This document shows positions 1 through 14,950 of a DNA stretch of 64,000 nucleotides, piece by piece. How positions within the stretch are numbered: the first letter of the stretch is position 1; each line of letters begins with the position of its first letter. Made by a program: the position numbers and the translations under genes. Under the pieces are notes generated by a model. It did not search any database. It was not told the origin of the DNA and worked only from the letters and a program-made list of their open reading frames with translations. Source of the stretch: Cokeromyces recurvatus (lineage: Eukaryota > Mucoromycota > Mucoromycetes > Mucorales > Mucoraceae); assembly GCF_025118155.1 (NCBI RefSeq), contig NW_026251401.1, positions 434,001 to 498,000 of the forward strand, given 5' to 3'.

Positions 1-373
1 CTATATTTACTAGAAGAATAGGAAATACTTTACACCAAATGTACGATAGACTCTAGGGTCTGCATAATTAATTATATAATTCATATCATAACTAACCAAG
101 GTTAATATACTTGAAGCATATAAATATTACGGTTGTTAACGTTTTGATTAGCTGTAGCACAAAGTAATCCATTTTAGTCATAGTAAAGGTTAGAAAGCTG
201 TCACAAACTTCATATTCACTCATAATCATCATATTATTATTGTTGATGATTTTCACACACATGGATAGATGTATTTATTTATATATTTATACACTCCTAT
301 ATTTTCTATTTTTCTTCTTTTTTCTTTTTTCTTTTTTCCCTTTTTTTTGTTGTTCTCCTCATTATAAACTAAA
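1..373. other. Intergenic, upstream of PEX11
   Basis: AT-rich DNA with no supportable reading frame. The last 70 bases before the PEX11 start are a pyrimidine-rich tract (runs of T with CTTTT units), as seen upstream of many genes in this window, and probably hold the promoter and 5' leader. Confidence 0.5.
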
Positions 374-1175
374 ATGATTCTTACACATCAGCGTGTCGAT
401 GCTTTTAATCGTTATTTAAATACAACAGTCGGTCGTGAAAAGCTTTGTCGACTTATACAGTACTTTGCCCGCTTTTATGCGTTTTATTTATTTCGTAATG
501 GAGCTCCTAAAGATGTGATTCAACGTTGGGTTGATCTCAAGACCCATCTTGGAAATGGTCGTAAGTTTTTCCGTCTTCTAAAGCCTGTTGAATTTGCACA
601 AACAGGTATAAAGAGTTTAGCTCTTAACGATGAAATTTTACGATTTACTGCTGTTGCTAAACAGGCTGGTATGTTTCTTTATTATATTTCAGAAGCCTTT
701 GTTTTGGTAAGTATGAGGTTATAAATCATATATGTATACGTATGCTTATAGTAATACATGCATGTTAGTCCAATGCTATCAATTTTTATAAACCAGCCAA
801 TATTAAACAAATCACTGAACTTGGACAAAAATGTTGGTTTGCTGCTCTTATTGCTTCTTTAATCTCGAGTGTATACAAGTTTAAACAATTAAGTGTACGT
901 GAACATATGCTTGAAAAGTCACGTAAAGCTATTGTTAATACTGAAGAAAAGTCAGAAACTCAAATTGCTGAATTAAAAGCTCAAGAGAGTGCATTAGCAA
1001 AGTAATTTTTTTTTTTTTTTTTTATGTAATACTTATTTTTTTTTTATATAATGCTTTATTAGGGATAAATATAATACCAAGTATGCTTTCATTCAAGATG
1101 CTGTTGATATCATAATTCCTTCCACTAGTTTAGGATATTTAAAAGTAGATGAGGGCATTGTTGGTCTAGCTGGGT

Positions 1176-1227
<52 letters not shown>

Positions 1228-1307
1228 GAAAATATACTTATTGAATAATTAGTATGACTACATCTTTTATGGCAATGGTTACTCAATGGAATAAATTAAA
1301 TGGTTAA
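374..1307 (+). CDS. PEX11: Peroxisomal membrane protein PEX11 (peroxin-11)
   Basis: Exons 374-710, 797-1001, 1063-1173 and 1253-1307 join in frame to 235 residues, the normal length for fungal Pex11. The N-terminus carries the family signature: TTVGREKLCRLIQYFARFYA, then a segment with KTHLGNGRKFFRLLKPVEF, which corresponds to the amphipathic region known to curve peroxisomal membranes. Hydrophobic segments follow around ISEAFVL and CWFAALIASLIS, and a hydrophobic stretch ends the protein. The first donor was taken as GTATGA at 711, not GTAAGT at 707, because only that keeps the downstream frame open. Pex11 drives elongation and division of peroxisomes. The third intron contains a T run of about 46 bases. 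Family assignment is firm; the first splice site is the least certain part. Confidence 0.9.
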
Positions 1308-2143
1308 CAACAAAGTTCAATTTATCAATCTAAGGAATAAGCTATTACACTTGAATAAAGTATATTTATTACACCTTTTTTTCTCAAATTTAGCCGTACT
1401 TGAAAATTTTGAAGTATGTGTGTGTGTGTGTGTGTTTTAATACCGCTTAACCAAAGAGAATTAGGTTGCAAATATGTATATAAAGTAGCCATATTTTTAT
1501 ACTACAACTTGCATCAATAAGGGACTTTTATTTCTTACGGAATTATGACTTTCGCTGATGATCAATAATACATTTCCTCCAAAGTTAACGCTTACATTTT
1601 AGAAGGGTATGGGCGTATCGACCAAGTATTTACAAGACTATTGTAAATCATCAGTTTGTTACTTTAATAAATGGTGAACAAAGAATATTAGTTGAATTGA
1701 ATTAATAATGATTATTCAAAAAAAAAAAAGACTACATGCATGTAGTAGTATTTATTATGCCTAAACATGAAATAAGTTGTTTAACTCATAATTGCATTCC
1801 CCTCCCAATACAAGCTCACTTCTGATATAAAAATAGACTGGCTATTCTAACATTTTCTTTTATAAGTTGATCTTTTATATTTGCCTTTTACTTTTTTTTT
1901 TTTTGAATTTTATTCCAAAAAAGGGGCTCTTAGTCTCCTTGCTAATTTGACGCTTATAAATAAAAAAAAAAAAAAAAATTACCGAACAGTTTGTCCGGAG
2001 ATGATTAAAAAAATCAGTTTTATTTTCCGAAAGCCGCACAGCAATCATTTTTGGAGGCTTCTCAAAGTAGAGGTAAATTGAAACTAACAGACGGCTGCCG
2101 TAAGCGTACTTCCTCTTTCTTTAGACCATCCAGAATATAAAAC
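1308..2143. other. Intergenic PEX11-RPL14
   Basis: AT-rich spacer with poly-A/T runs and a TG repeat near 1422-1434. A short coding-like stretch around 1580-1715 gives brief open frames in two phases without a recognisable domain, so no gene is called. The segment near 1985-2130 is less AT-rich and pyrimidine-rich before 2144, and probably contains the RPL14 promoter and leader. Confidence 0.45.
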
Positions 2144-3106
2144 ATGGTAGTATGTATCATAAATAATAACGAGAGAAAGAGAAAGAATAGATCAGTTAGT
2201 TCGAAATTGAAGATGATGATTAAACAAATGAATGGACAAGATGGATTCAATACGGAATTGATAGACGAAAAAAAAACAAAAAAAAAAAGATATACCGAGA
2301 TGTAAACAAAAAAAAAAAAAAAAAGACAAAAGTTCGACTCAAGATCAATTTAGCCGACTAAATCTATAATGCTGTAATATAGTTGTACATATGCATACTG
2401 TTAGAGAGAGAGAGAGAGAGCGAGAGAGAAAGAGAGAAAGAGAGAGGAGAAGAGGACAAGAAATGTTCAAAGTTCACTTTTACACTTTTCAAATTGACAT
2501 TAGACGTTGTGTATCATCTTTTAAAGAACTAGCTGCTCTTTCTTTTTTTTATATATATACATATATAATTCTTTTTTTTTCTTAAAGAAAAAAATGGCAA
2601 TTGTTAATTGATTTCATATTTATATAGCAAAGTACTTTCAAGCGTCAAGTCGAAGTTGGTCGTGTTGTCCTTCTTAACTACGGTGCTGATGCCGGTAAGT
2701 TGGCTGTCATTGTCGACATTGTTGATCACAACCGTGCTCTCATCGATGGTCCTACCACCGGTGTTGCTCGTCAAGCTTATCCTTTCCGTCGCATGGTCTT
2801 GACTCCTGTTGTCCTCAAGAAGCTTCCTCGTAACGTTGGTCAAACCGCTCTCAAGAAGGCCTTGGAAAAGAATGATACTATTGCCGCTTGGAACAAGACC
2901 GCTTGGGCCAAGAAGCTCGAACAACGTAAGGTTCGTGCTAACTTGACTGACTTTGATCGTTTCAAGTTGGCCAAGCTCAAGAATCAAGTAAGTTATTGTA
3001 ATAATGGGTCATGTGTGCATATATTAATTATCTTTTTTTTTTATATTTATAGCGTCGTTTTGCTGTCGCTTCCTCTGTTGCCGCTGCCAAGAAGCAAACT
3101 GCTTAA
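2144..3106 (+). CDS. RPL14: Large ribosomal subunit protein eL14 (RPL14)
   Basis: Proposed exons are 2144-2149, 2628-2987 and 3053-3106, giving 139 residues. The second exon encodes the eL14 core: [15 protein letters not shown] (KOW-like start), [20 protein letters not shown], then a basic helical tail ([20 protein letters not shown]). The short third exon ends AAAKKQTA. The start is inferred: ATG-GTA followed by a strong GTATGT donor, with the only in-frame acceptor at 2626-2627. This gives an N-terminus MVQSTFKRQ and a long 478-nt first intron. The ATG at 2594 is rejected because it leaves no workable intron. Codons are strongly biased to GTC, CTC, AAG, CGT and GGT, unlike the AT-rich neighbours, as expected for a highly expressed ribosomal gene. 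Product certain, first exon moderately so. Confidence 0.88.
2404..2452 (+). repeat. GA-rich purine tract in RPL14 intron 1
   Basis: A run of GA dinucleotides with AAAGAGA interruptions inside the proposed first intron of RPL14. It has no protein meaning in any sensible model. Confidence 0.7.
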
Positions 3107-3305
3107 TTCGTTTTATTCCATGTATTCAATAAATAAGTCTTTCTCCCTTTTTTTTTATTACATAAGAAAGTTATTTTAAAGTTATGGCTTAATAATTTAG
3201 AACAAGTTTTTTTTTTTTTTTTTTTTTTTTTTTTCAGTTATATTTATTACATGATATTATTGTATGTTGGTGGAGAAATTTTAATTAAATGATAATGTAT
3301 TTTAT

Positions 3306-7438
<4,133 letters not shown>

Positions 7439-8736
7439 GGTTTAACTACAGTTTGATAAACAAGCAAGATAAAATACAGAAATGAAAAAGAAAAGAGATA
7501 AAAGAAATTGAAATAATAAAAATAAAATAAAAAAATAAACAAAATAGTAGTGCAGCTCTTTTCTGTGACTTTCTCTTATATAACGAAAATTACATTTTTA
7601 ATTTTATCGTACATGAATATTGTTTTAATGTATAATGATATGCCCATTATTATATAATTTATCTTAAAGAATAAAACAGATGAAAGAAAGTAACAGAAAT
7701 TACATATATTTATTGACTTGACTTTGTAGATATTGTATTATTATATCTATAGTGTTCTACTTACAAAGTTGTATTTCTTGATAGGGAAGATTGGTACATC
7801 CTTCAAGCGTAGATGGAGATGATTTAATAATCAGAATTGTCTTGATAATAGTGTATTATTAAGAAATCTATTGTATGATAATTATATGATCTTTAAAGTT
7901 TTACATGATTGAGCTGGTATAGTTACGGGAAGTATAAAGATACTTAATATTAATCATGCTGTACATGATATATTCACTTATTTACAATAAATAGGATGAC
8001 TAGTGCAAATATAATAAATATGCATACTATATTTATCTGTCTTTTCTGAACTAATCATGATTTACTAAACGCAGCTTTTAAAATACGATGCTATTCTTCC
8101 CGATAAAATTAAAGTCAACTTTGATGCAAAGCAAGAGAATGTACCTTACTTAGTCATCATTACTAGTTTGGGAATATTTAAATTTCCGCATACTGATTTG
8201 GTACAAAAAGCTTCACTAATTGGCACAGTATCAACTAGTAGTAAAAGTAAAAGCACTAGAACAACAGAATATATTAGGAAGTTTAAATTAAATTTTTGGA
8301 ACCCATTTTTTATTTTATCTTGGTCTTTTCTTTCGGATAAATCTAATTTTTTTCTCTTTCTTTTTTTTTTTTTTTTTTTTTTTTTTATATACATTTATTT
8401 AACTACATTTTATTTTTCATTCATTAATTATAAAGGCAACAAAAAAAAGTAATCTATACATTTGATTAGTTATATATTTTTATTAGTGGAAAAAAAAAAG
8501 AGAGAAATAGTAATTAATATTTTTTTCTTCAACTATTCATCTTTTTTTTTCTTGTAATCATAAATACATTAATAGAAAGAGCATTCTTTCATATTTTTAT
8601 ATCCCCTTTTTTTTTTCTTCTGATATTAAGAAGCTTTCTTTCTTTATAATCTTTTAAAGAAAGAAGGACCAAGAAATAAAAAAAAAAGAAGATATTTAAA
8701 AACAAAACAATAAACGACTAAACAAAAAAAAATCTT
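7439..8736. other. Divergent intergenic region USP-UFD4
   Basis: About 1.3 kb between two divergent start codons. Mostly AT-rich sequence, with poly-T/A runs near 8362-8386 and pyrimidine-rich leaders at both ends. It holds one isolated coding-like stretch at 8075-8452 (+), listed separately. Confidence 0.5.
8075..8452 (+). other. Isolated coding-like segment, unassigned
   Basis: From an AG at 8073-8074 the plus strand stays open to a stop at 8450-8452. The first 70 codons have a protein-like composition (for example KYDAILPDKIKVNF and QENVPYLVIITSLG). It then runs into a poly-T stretch encoding Phe. No start codon context, matching exon or recognised domain was found. It could be a gene remnant, an exon of an unannotated transcript, or chance. 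Confidence 0.2.
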
Positions 8737-11700
8737 ATGGAGCAAAAGCCCAAAATATTGAAAAGATCGACGAAAAAGGACTCTTCTAAAACTCATTCTG
8801 ATAATTCACAACGCTATAGTTTAAGAAATAAAAAAGAGTCTTCTGCAAAACCAGTTACTAGGTAAATACAATATTTCACTCCTTTCTTTTCCCCCCATTC
8901 CCAAATGGATTATTTTTACTAACAACATTTTAAGATCCCAAAAAAGAAAGATTGAACGAGAACAACATCAAACACAAGAAATATCAAAAAGTAAGAAAAC
9001 TAAAATGGATAGTAAAGTTAATAATAATAGTAAAGGAAAGCAAAAGGTTCAAGAGAAAATTACATCAAAGTAAGCCCCAAAATTAAAAAGCTCGCTTTAT
9101 AGGTATTATTAATTCATTTTTTTTTATCCAAAAGAAAATCCGATAATGATGACAAAATGCAGGATATTATTGATAATACTTTAAAAAGTTATCATAACAA
9201 ACATGAAGATGATAAAGAGGAAAATGATAATTTAATGCATTATGACGATGAAGGCCATGATGATTGGGAGGATTCAAGATATGATGAGGAAAATGATCAT
9301 AACGGTGAAGAAGATGATGAAGACGAAAACGATGATATTAATGACGACGACGACGACGACGAAGATGATGATGATGATGATGATGAGCCTGATAATGAAA
9401 GTGAAATAGCTCGTGTTAGAAGAACTCTTGGCTTTGGAATGCAAGGTCTTTTAGGCGGTATCATGTCATCGGATTTTACTAGATTCAAAACTATTTTAAA
9501 CAATTTGAAAGATAATGATGATCCAACTATGCAGTTAATTGCTCTCCAAGAATTAGCTGAAATTTTATCTGTCAGTAGTGAAGATAATTTAGCTGGATAC
9601 TTTTCTAGTGATAGTTTTTCTAGAGAACTTGTTCGAATCATGAAAGGACAAGATGATTTATTGTATGAGGATAAGTCGAATATGGATGAAGATATGATGC
9701 TTGCATTAGCGATGAGTGAAGGATTTTCAGGTGGTAATCCTGAGGTGATGCTGCTTGCTTGTCGTTGTATTTCGAATTTGTTAGAAGCTATGCCGACTGC
9801 AGTCACAAGTGTGGTTTCTCATGGCGCCATTCATGTTCTTTGTCAAAAATTAAAATCCATTCAATATATCGATTTAGCAGAACAAGCTCTTTATGTAAAG
9901 TACTTTTATATTCTATTTTCTTTTTTTTTTCACTTTCTGAAATACACAAATTAATCATTCATATTATTTAGGCTCTTGAAAAAATTTCAGCACAACTTCC
10001 TCGTGCTGTTGTACATGAAGGTGGTCTTAGTGCAGTACTTATGTATTTTGATTTCTTTAGTATACATGCTCAACGTACTGCATTACGTACTGCTGCAAAT
10101 TGTATGCGTGGAATTGATGCAGATGCATTCTCACAAGTATTAGAAGTCACTCCAACATTAATGAACACTATTACTTACTCTGATCGATCTCTCGTTGAAT
10201 TAACTTGTCTGTGTTGGGTACGAATTTCAGAAAGTTATCGCACTAATAGAGAATTTTTAGAACGTGCAATCACAGTTGAGTTATTAAAGACCCTTTTCGG
10301 TTTAATACCGGTTTCTGGCAATTCAAATGCAGTACATCCAGCTGCTTTCCAAGATTTATTACGTATCTTTCGTTCTATATCAAAAGCCTCACCTCAACTC
10401 AGCTTTGAGTTACTCAAGTTAGGTATTATTGAAACCTTTTATTGTATTTTGACAGGTGCTTCATCTGCTACTGATTTCTCAAACACAACCGTTCATCCTC
10501 ATCACCATATTACTTTGGATTCAAAATGGCGTGACTCTGTACCAAATATTATTAAGATTATCGTTGATTTATTACCTCCTTTACCTAAAGATACTATGTT
10601 CAGTTCGAGACGTTTTAAAGCAGTCGCTACAAACCATACCACAGATCGTACTACTCATTCTAATAATAATACCAGTTTAAGTGAATCACAATCTACTAAA
10701 ATTGATCCTCGTATACAATGGTTCAATGATAACCCAGATATCCTTCTTAACTATGATCATGTCTTGATTCCGATTATTTTGGATTTGTACTCATCCACTG
10801 TCAATTTACGTGTACGGCAGTTAGTCACACATATATTAGTGAAACTTCTTCATTATTCTACTGTTGACACTCTTTCCAAGGTTTTGAAAAATATTTCATT
10901 ATCCAGTTTCTTATCTGGTCTTCTCACACGTCAGGAGCATCCAGTTTTGATGATCGATGCTCTTTATCAAGTAGAGTTATTAATCCAAAAACTTCCTCAG
11001 CTGTATTATTCACTATTTGAAAGAGAAGGTGTACTGCATGAAGTGGAATCATTATCTAAATTACCATTTTCAGATGAGGAAGATCATCAACAACAATCCC
11101 AACAATCTACACAACTGAGTGAAGATAATGATGATGACTCGACTAATAGTAAGAAAGATGACGATTATGAGGAGGATAATAAAACCAATAGGGATAATAA
11201 AACAGCCAGCAAAAGATCATCTAGTGCTGAGACAGGAACCTCATCTGGTTTATTGTCGCCTACTTCATCTTCATCACAGCATAAAATGTTTGATAGTAAT
11301 GATCTTCAGGCTATGATGCGTAGTCATCACTTTTTATATCATCAACAACGCTTAAGTCGTCATCATCAGCATCAGCATCAGCATCATCATAATCTTGAAA
11401 ATGAAAAAGGTATAGGCCGTGGATCTACTCGTAAATATATCATTCAACTTGCTCAATACTTTGTCAATAATTATTTCAATAAGGAGCTTATATCTAAGGA
11501 CGGTACAGCTGTAAAATCTGCTGGTAACAGTCTAAAGGAAATTACGAATTTTGCAAACAAATTCATATTGCCTACAAATGAAGACCCTGTCTCTAAACAA
11601 ACTCTTGTGAAGTTATCAAACTATTTGCGTGAATCAGCTATGGGTATCAGTAGTTTTGAATTACTTAGCTCTGGATTATTGAAGGCGTTATTGCTTTATT

Positions 11701-13811
11701 TGACTTCCTCTGATATGCATTCTTTTAAGGCATCACGTGAGGACCGTATTCAATCATTTAAATTTGTCTTTGTAGAACAACCTAGCATTGATCATGATGG
11801 TAATAGTTCGTTCAAGAAGCTTGTTATTCGGTTACAAGAGATATTAAGTCGTTTTGAGGCATTTGATGTTGTTACGCCTCTTGAATCTTCCTCTAATGAT
11901 GGCTTACGTAATCCAACCAGTATGCTGGCAAAACAGTTAAGATTAAAATTAACTGGAATTGGAAATAATATCCCATCTACCTATAAGCAATTAATGGTAT
12001 CTACACATGCAGTTGCAACTTTTCGTGTACTTGAAGAATATTTATTAGCTCGTATTGGCGCTTCCGAAGAGAATGATGATACAGATGAAGAAGACGAAGA
12101 AGACGAGATTGAGGAACATTTATTAATTGAAGAGGATGATTTAAATCTCAGAGATGGTATGGATCTAGATAGTGATTCAAATGATGTTGATACAGAAATG
12201 AGAGATATTACTTTAGGAAGAGAAGGATCAGGTGAAGATGAAGAAGGTGAGGAAGAACCAGATGACAAGAGAAGAAACCAGAAGAAGGGATCTAAAGATG
12301 ATGAATCATCATCACATTCAAGATCTTCAGGTAGTGGTAGCAACGTTAGTAAAAAAGAAAAAAAGGATGGTGAATGGAGGATACAATTTTCATTAAATGG
12401 TACTATCATATCAAATGATTCTACTGTTTATGCAGCGGCTCATCAGTATGAAATGAATTCTGAAAACCGCAGCAATCCCTCCTCTTTACTCATCACTCCT
12501 CAATCTTCGACTAGTCGTAATATCTGGCTGTCATCTTATCCTATCACTTATGAGCGTATTTGGGTATCAAAGAAGGAAGTCAATGAAAAGGAAATTAAAA
12601 AATCTTCTACTACAGTAGTTCGACAATTAGCTGATATTCCACAGCCCAAAGAATTAACAGAGGACTCTATTTGCTCCCAAGTTCTTCAACTTCTTAAAGC
12701 CTTATCATCAGTTATCAATAATAATAATAATAATTCAAATATGATGATTGCTCAAGACTTTATCAATCGCAAGTTAACAGCAAAAGCAAATCGACAGTTA
12801 GAAGAACCACTTATTGTTGCAAGTTCATGTTTGCCTACATGGTTATACTGGCTTATGAGTGAAGCTCCATTTTTATTCCCCTTTGAAGTCCGTTATCTCT
12901 TTATTCAAAGTACATCCTTTGGTTATGCTCGTTTAATTGCTCGCTGGCAAAGTCTACAGATGCGTAATAACACACAAAATGGAACTCGTACTGAATCTTC
13001 AGATCATCAACCTGTATTGGGTCGTATGGAGCGGCAAAAGGTGCGTATTATGCGTTCACAAATGCTGGAATCGGCTGTGAAAATTCTAGATTTATTTGGC
13101 AGTTCTCCTACTGTACTTGAAATTGAATATATGGGTGAGGAAGGTACAGGTATGGGTCCTACTTTAGAATTCTATGCCTCTACATCTAAAGAATTCAGCA
13201 GACATTCCCTTAATATGTGGCGTGGCTCTATTAAATCTGAAAAGGGTTATGTTAATGCACCTCATGGTTTATTCCCTAAGACGTTAACAAAGTCTAGCAC
13301 AAGATCAGCAAAAAAAATTATTCAATTGTTCAAGACATTAGGACAGTTCATTGCAAAAGGCTTGTTGGATTTTAGAATTATTGATATACCTTTTAGTCCT
13401 GCATTTTTCAAAGTAGCTTTAGATCATGTTAAGCCTAGTCCAGAACTTTTAATGGTAACTTGAATATAATATGTATATGTCAAATGTAATCTATTATTCA
13501 TGAATCTATATTATTAGGAAATTGATCCTCAATTAGCAAAGTCTATCGATACATTACAATCGTATATTAAACAGAAGCGAGAAATTTATGCAGATAACAC
13601 TAAGGTTTGTTCCATATATTTAATAATAATCATTTATTTATGTTGACCTTTTGATTTTTACAAATATTAGTCTGCTAAAGAGAAATCCGAAGCTGTAAAA
13701 AATATTAAAGTAGATGGTGCTAAAATTGAAGATTTATGTCTTGATTTTATTCTTCCAGGTGATGACAGTTATGAATTAAAGGTAATACTTACTATTCTTG
13801 GTAGAAAAAAC

Positions 13812-13844
<33 letters not shown>

Positions 13845-14442
13845 ACTAACATGTTTCATCTTTTCTTTTCTCCCCATATAGACTGGCGGATTAGATATAC
13901 CTGTTACAATTAATAATGTAGAAGAGTACATTCATTTGGTTTTAGATGCCATTGCTGGTTCTGGTATTTCCAAACAAATAGCTGCATTCAGAGAAGGCTT
14001 TAATGGTTTATTTGCTATTGACGATCTCAAATTATTAACACATACAGAGTTAGTCTCCTTATTTGGAAAAGCAGAGGAAGATTGGAGTTATGCAGTGTTA
14101 ACAGATAGCATTAGAGCAGATCATGGATTTACTATGGAAAGTGAGCCTGTTCGATATCTTTTTGAAATTCTTAGTGAATTTAATCAAGAAGAAAAACGAC
14201 AATTCCTTCAATTTACAACTGGTTCGCCACGATTACCCATTGGCGGTTGGAAAGCTCTTCGACCTGTCTTTACTGTTGTTCGTAAAATCCCTGAAGCACC
14301 TTTAACACCTGATGACTATCTACCTTCTGTTATGACATGTGCAAACTACCTTAAAATGCCAGCATATACTTCAAAAGAAATTATGCGTCAGCGTTTCTTA
14401 ACATCTATAAAGGAAGGACAAAATAGCTTTTTACTTTCTTAA
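8737..14442 (+). CDS. UFD4: HECT-type E3 ubiquitin ligase, UFD4/TRIP12 family
   Basis: Seven exons (8737-8861, 8935-9069, 9135-9894, 9972-13454, 13518-13604, 13671-13781, 13882-14442) join to 1753 residues. A basic N-terminus is followed by an almost pure Asp/Glu tract (9196-9390). An armadillo-repeat region follows (NLKDNDDPTMQLIALQELAE, ALEKISAQLPRAVVHEGGLS), typical of Ufd4/TRIP12. The middle has Gln-, His- and acid-rich linkers. The HECT domain begins near VKILDLFGSSPTVLEIEYMG. It ends with LPSVMTCANYLKMP, where Cys at about 1720 (codon 14338-14340) is the ubiquitin-thioester cysteine, and the usual short tail ending SFLLS. In yeast Ufd4 acts in the ubiquitin-fusion degradation and N-degron pathways. 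The protein looks complete and active. Its 5' end is divergent from the USP gene. Confidence 0.93.
9196..9390 (+). repeat. Asp/Glu codon tract (GAT/GAC/GAA) within UFD4
   Basis: Trinucleotide-rich DNA encoding a long acidic run. The GAC and GAT units near 9343-9386 are nearly perfect. Such acidic tracts also occur in Ufd4/TRIP12 relatives, so it is probably functional linker sequence prone to length change. Confidence 0.7.
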
Positions 14443-14450
14443 TTCCCCCC

Positions 14451-14485
<35 letters not shown>

Positions 14486-14950
14486 GGTATTTCATCTGAT
14501 TCTCAAGACATTCATTATCACATCTATTTTCTTTCTCGCTTCTTTCCCCCTCCCATTATGCATATAGATATATGTATATCATATATTTATTACACCTGAA
14601 ATTTCATTTACATACATTATATGTAGTATATTTATAGCAAAATTAAAATTCTTTAAACAATAATCATTGCAATATTATTATGAATGTCTTTATTGCTACC
14701 ATTACATGTATATTGTTTTCTTTTATCAAAACATGAATTATTCAATAAATATAATATCTTTTTTTTTTTTTTTTTTTTTGAAAGAGAGAGAGAGACAGCA
14801 TCATGTATATGACTATAGATTATTTATTAAGAAAAAGATGACAATATGCGTATTAATAGAGAAGAGGGAGGGGGAATATGCTAATACCATGCTTATATTA
14901 TATTTCATCATTATTATATAAAAAAAAAATCAAGAATCAAGAATCAAAAA
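14443..14950. other. Convergent spacer UFD4-SMYD
   Basis: Between two convergent stop codons. Contains a TA repeat (about 14456-14482) and a T run at 14759-14779 followed by GA units. No gene supported; presumably two 3' untranslated regions. Confidence 0.5.

Noticed and set aside
1580..1715. Coding-like stretch between PEX11 and RPL14 that hinted at a transposase remnant
   Set aside because: Open only in short pieces in two different frames, with no motif of any transposase family that I could name.
2594..2627. ATG at 2594 as the RPL14 start
   Set aside because: The only GT after it would leave an intron of about 25 nt, too short to splice, and direct reading meets a stop.
2150..2627. snoRNA in the long RPL14 intron
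   Set aside because: An ATGATGA-like C box occurs near 2210 but no CTGA D box follows at a suitable distance.
9297..9806. 169-residue minus-strand open frame opposite UFD4
   Set aside because: A Ser-rich shadow of the Asp/Glu codon tract; the plus strand carries the conserved armadillo region.
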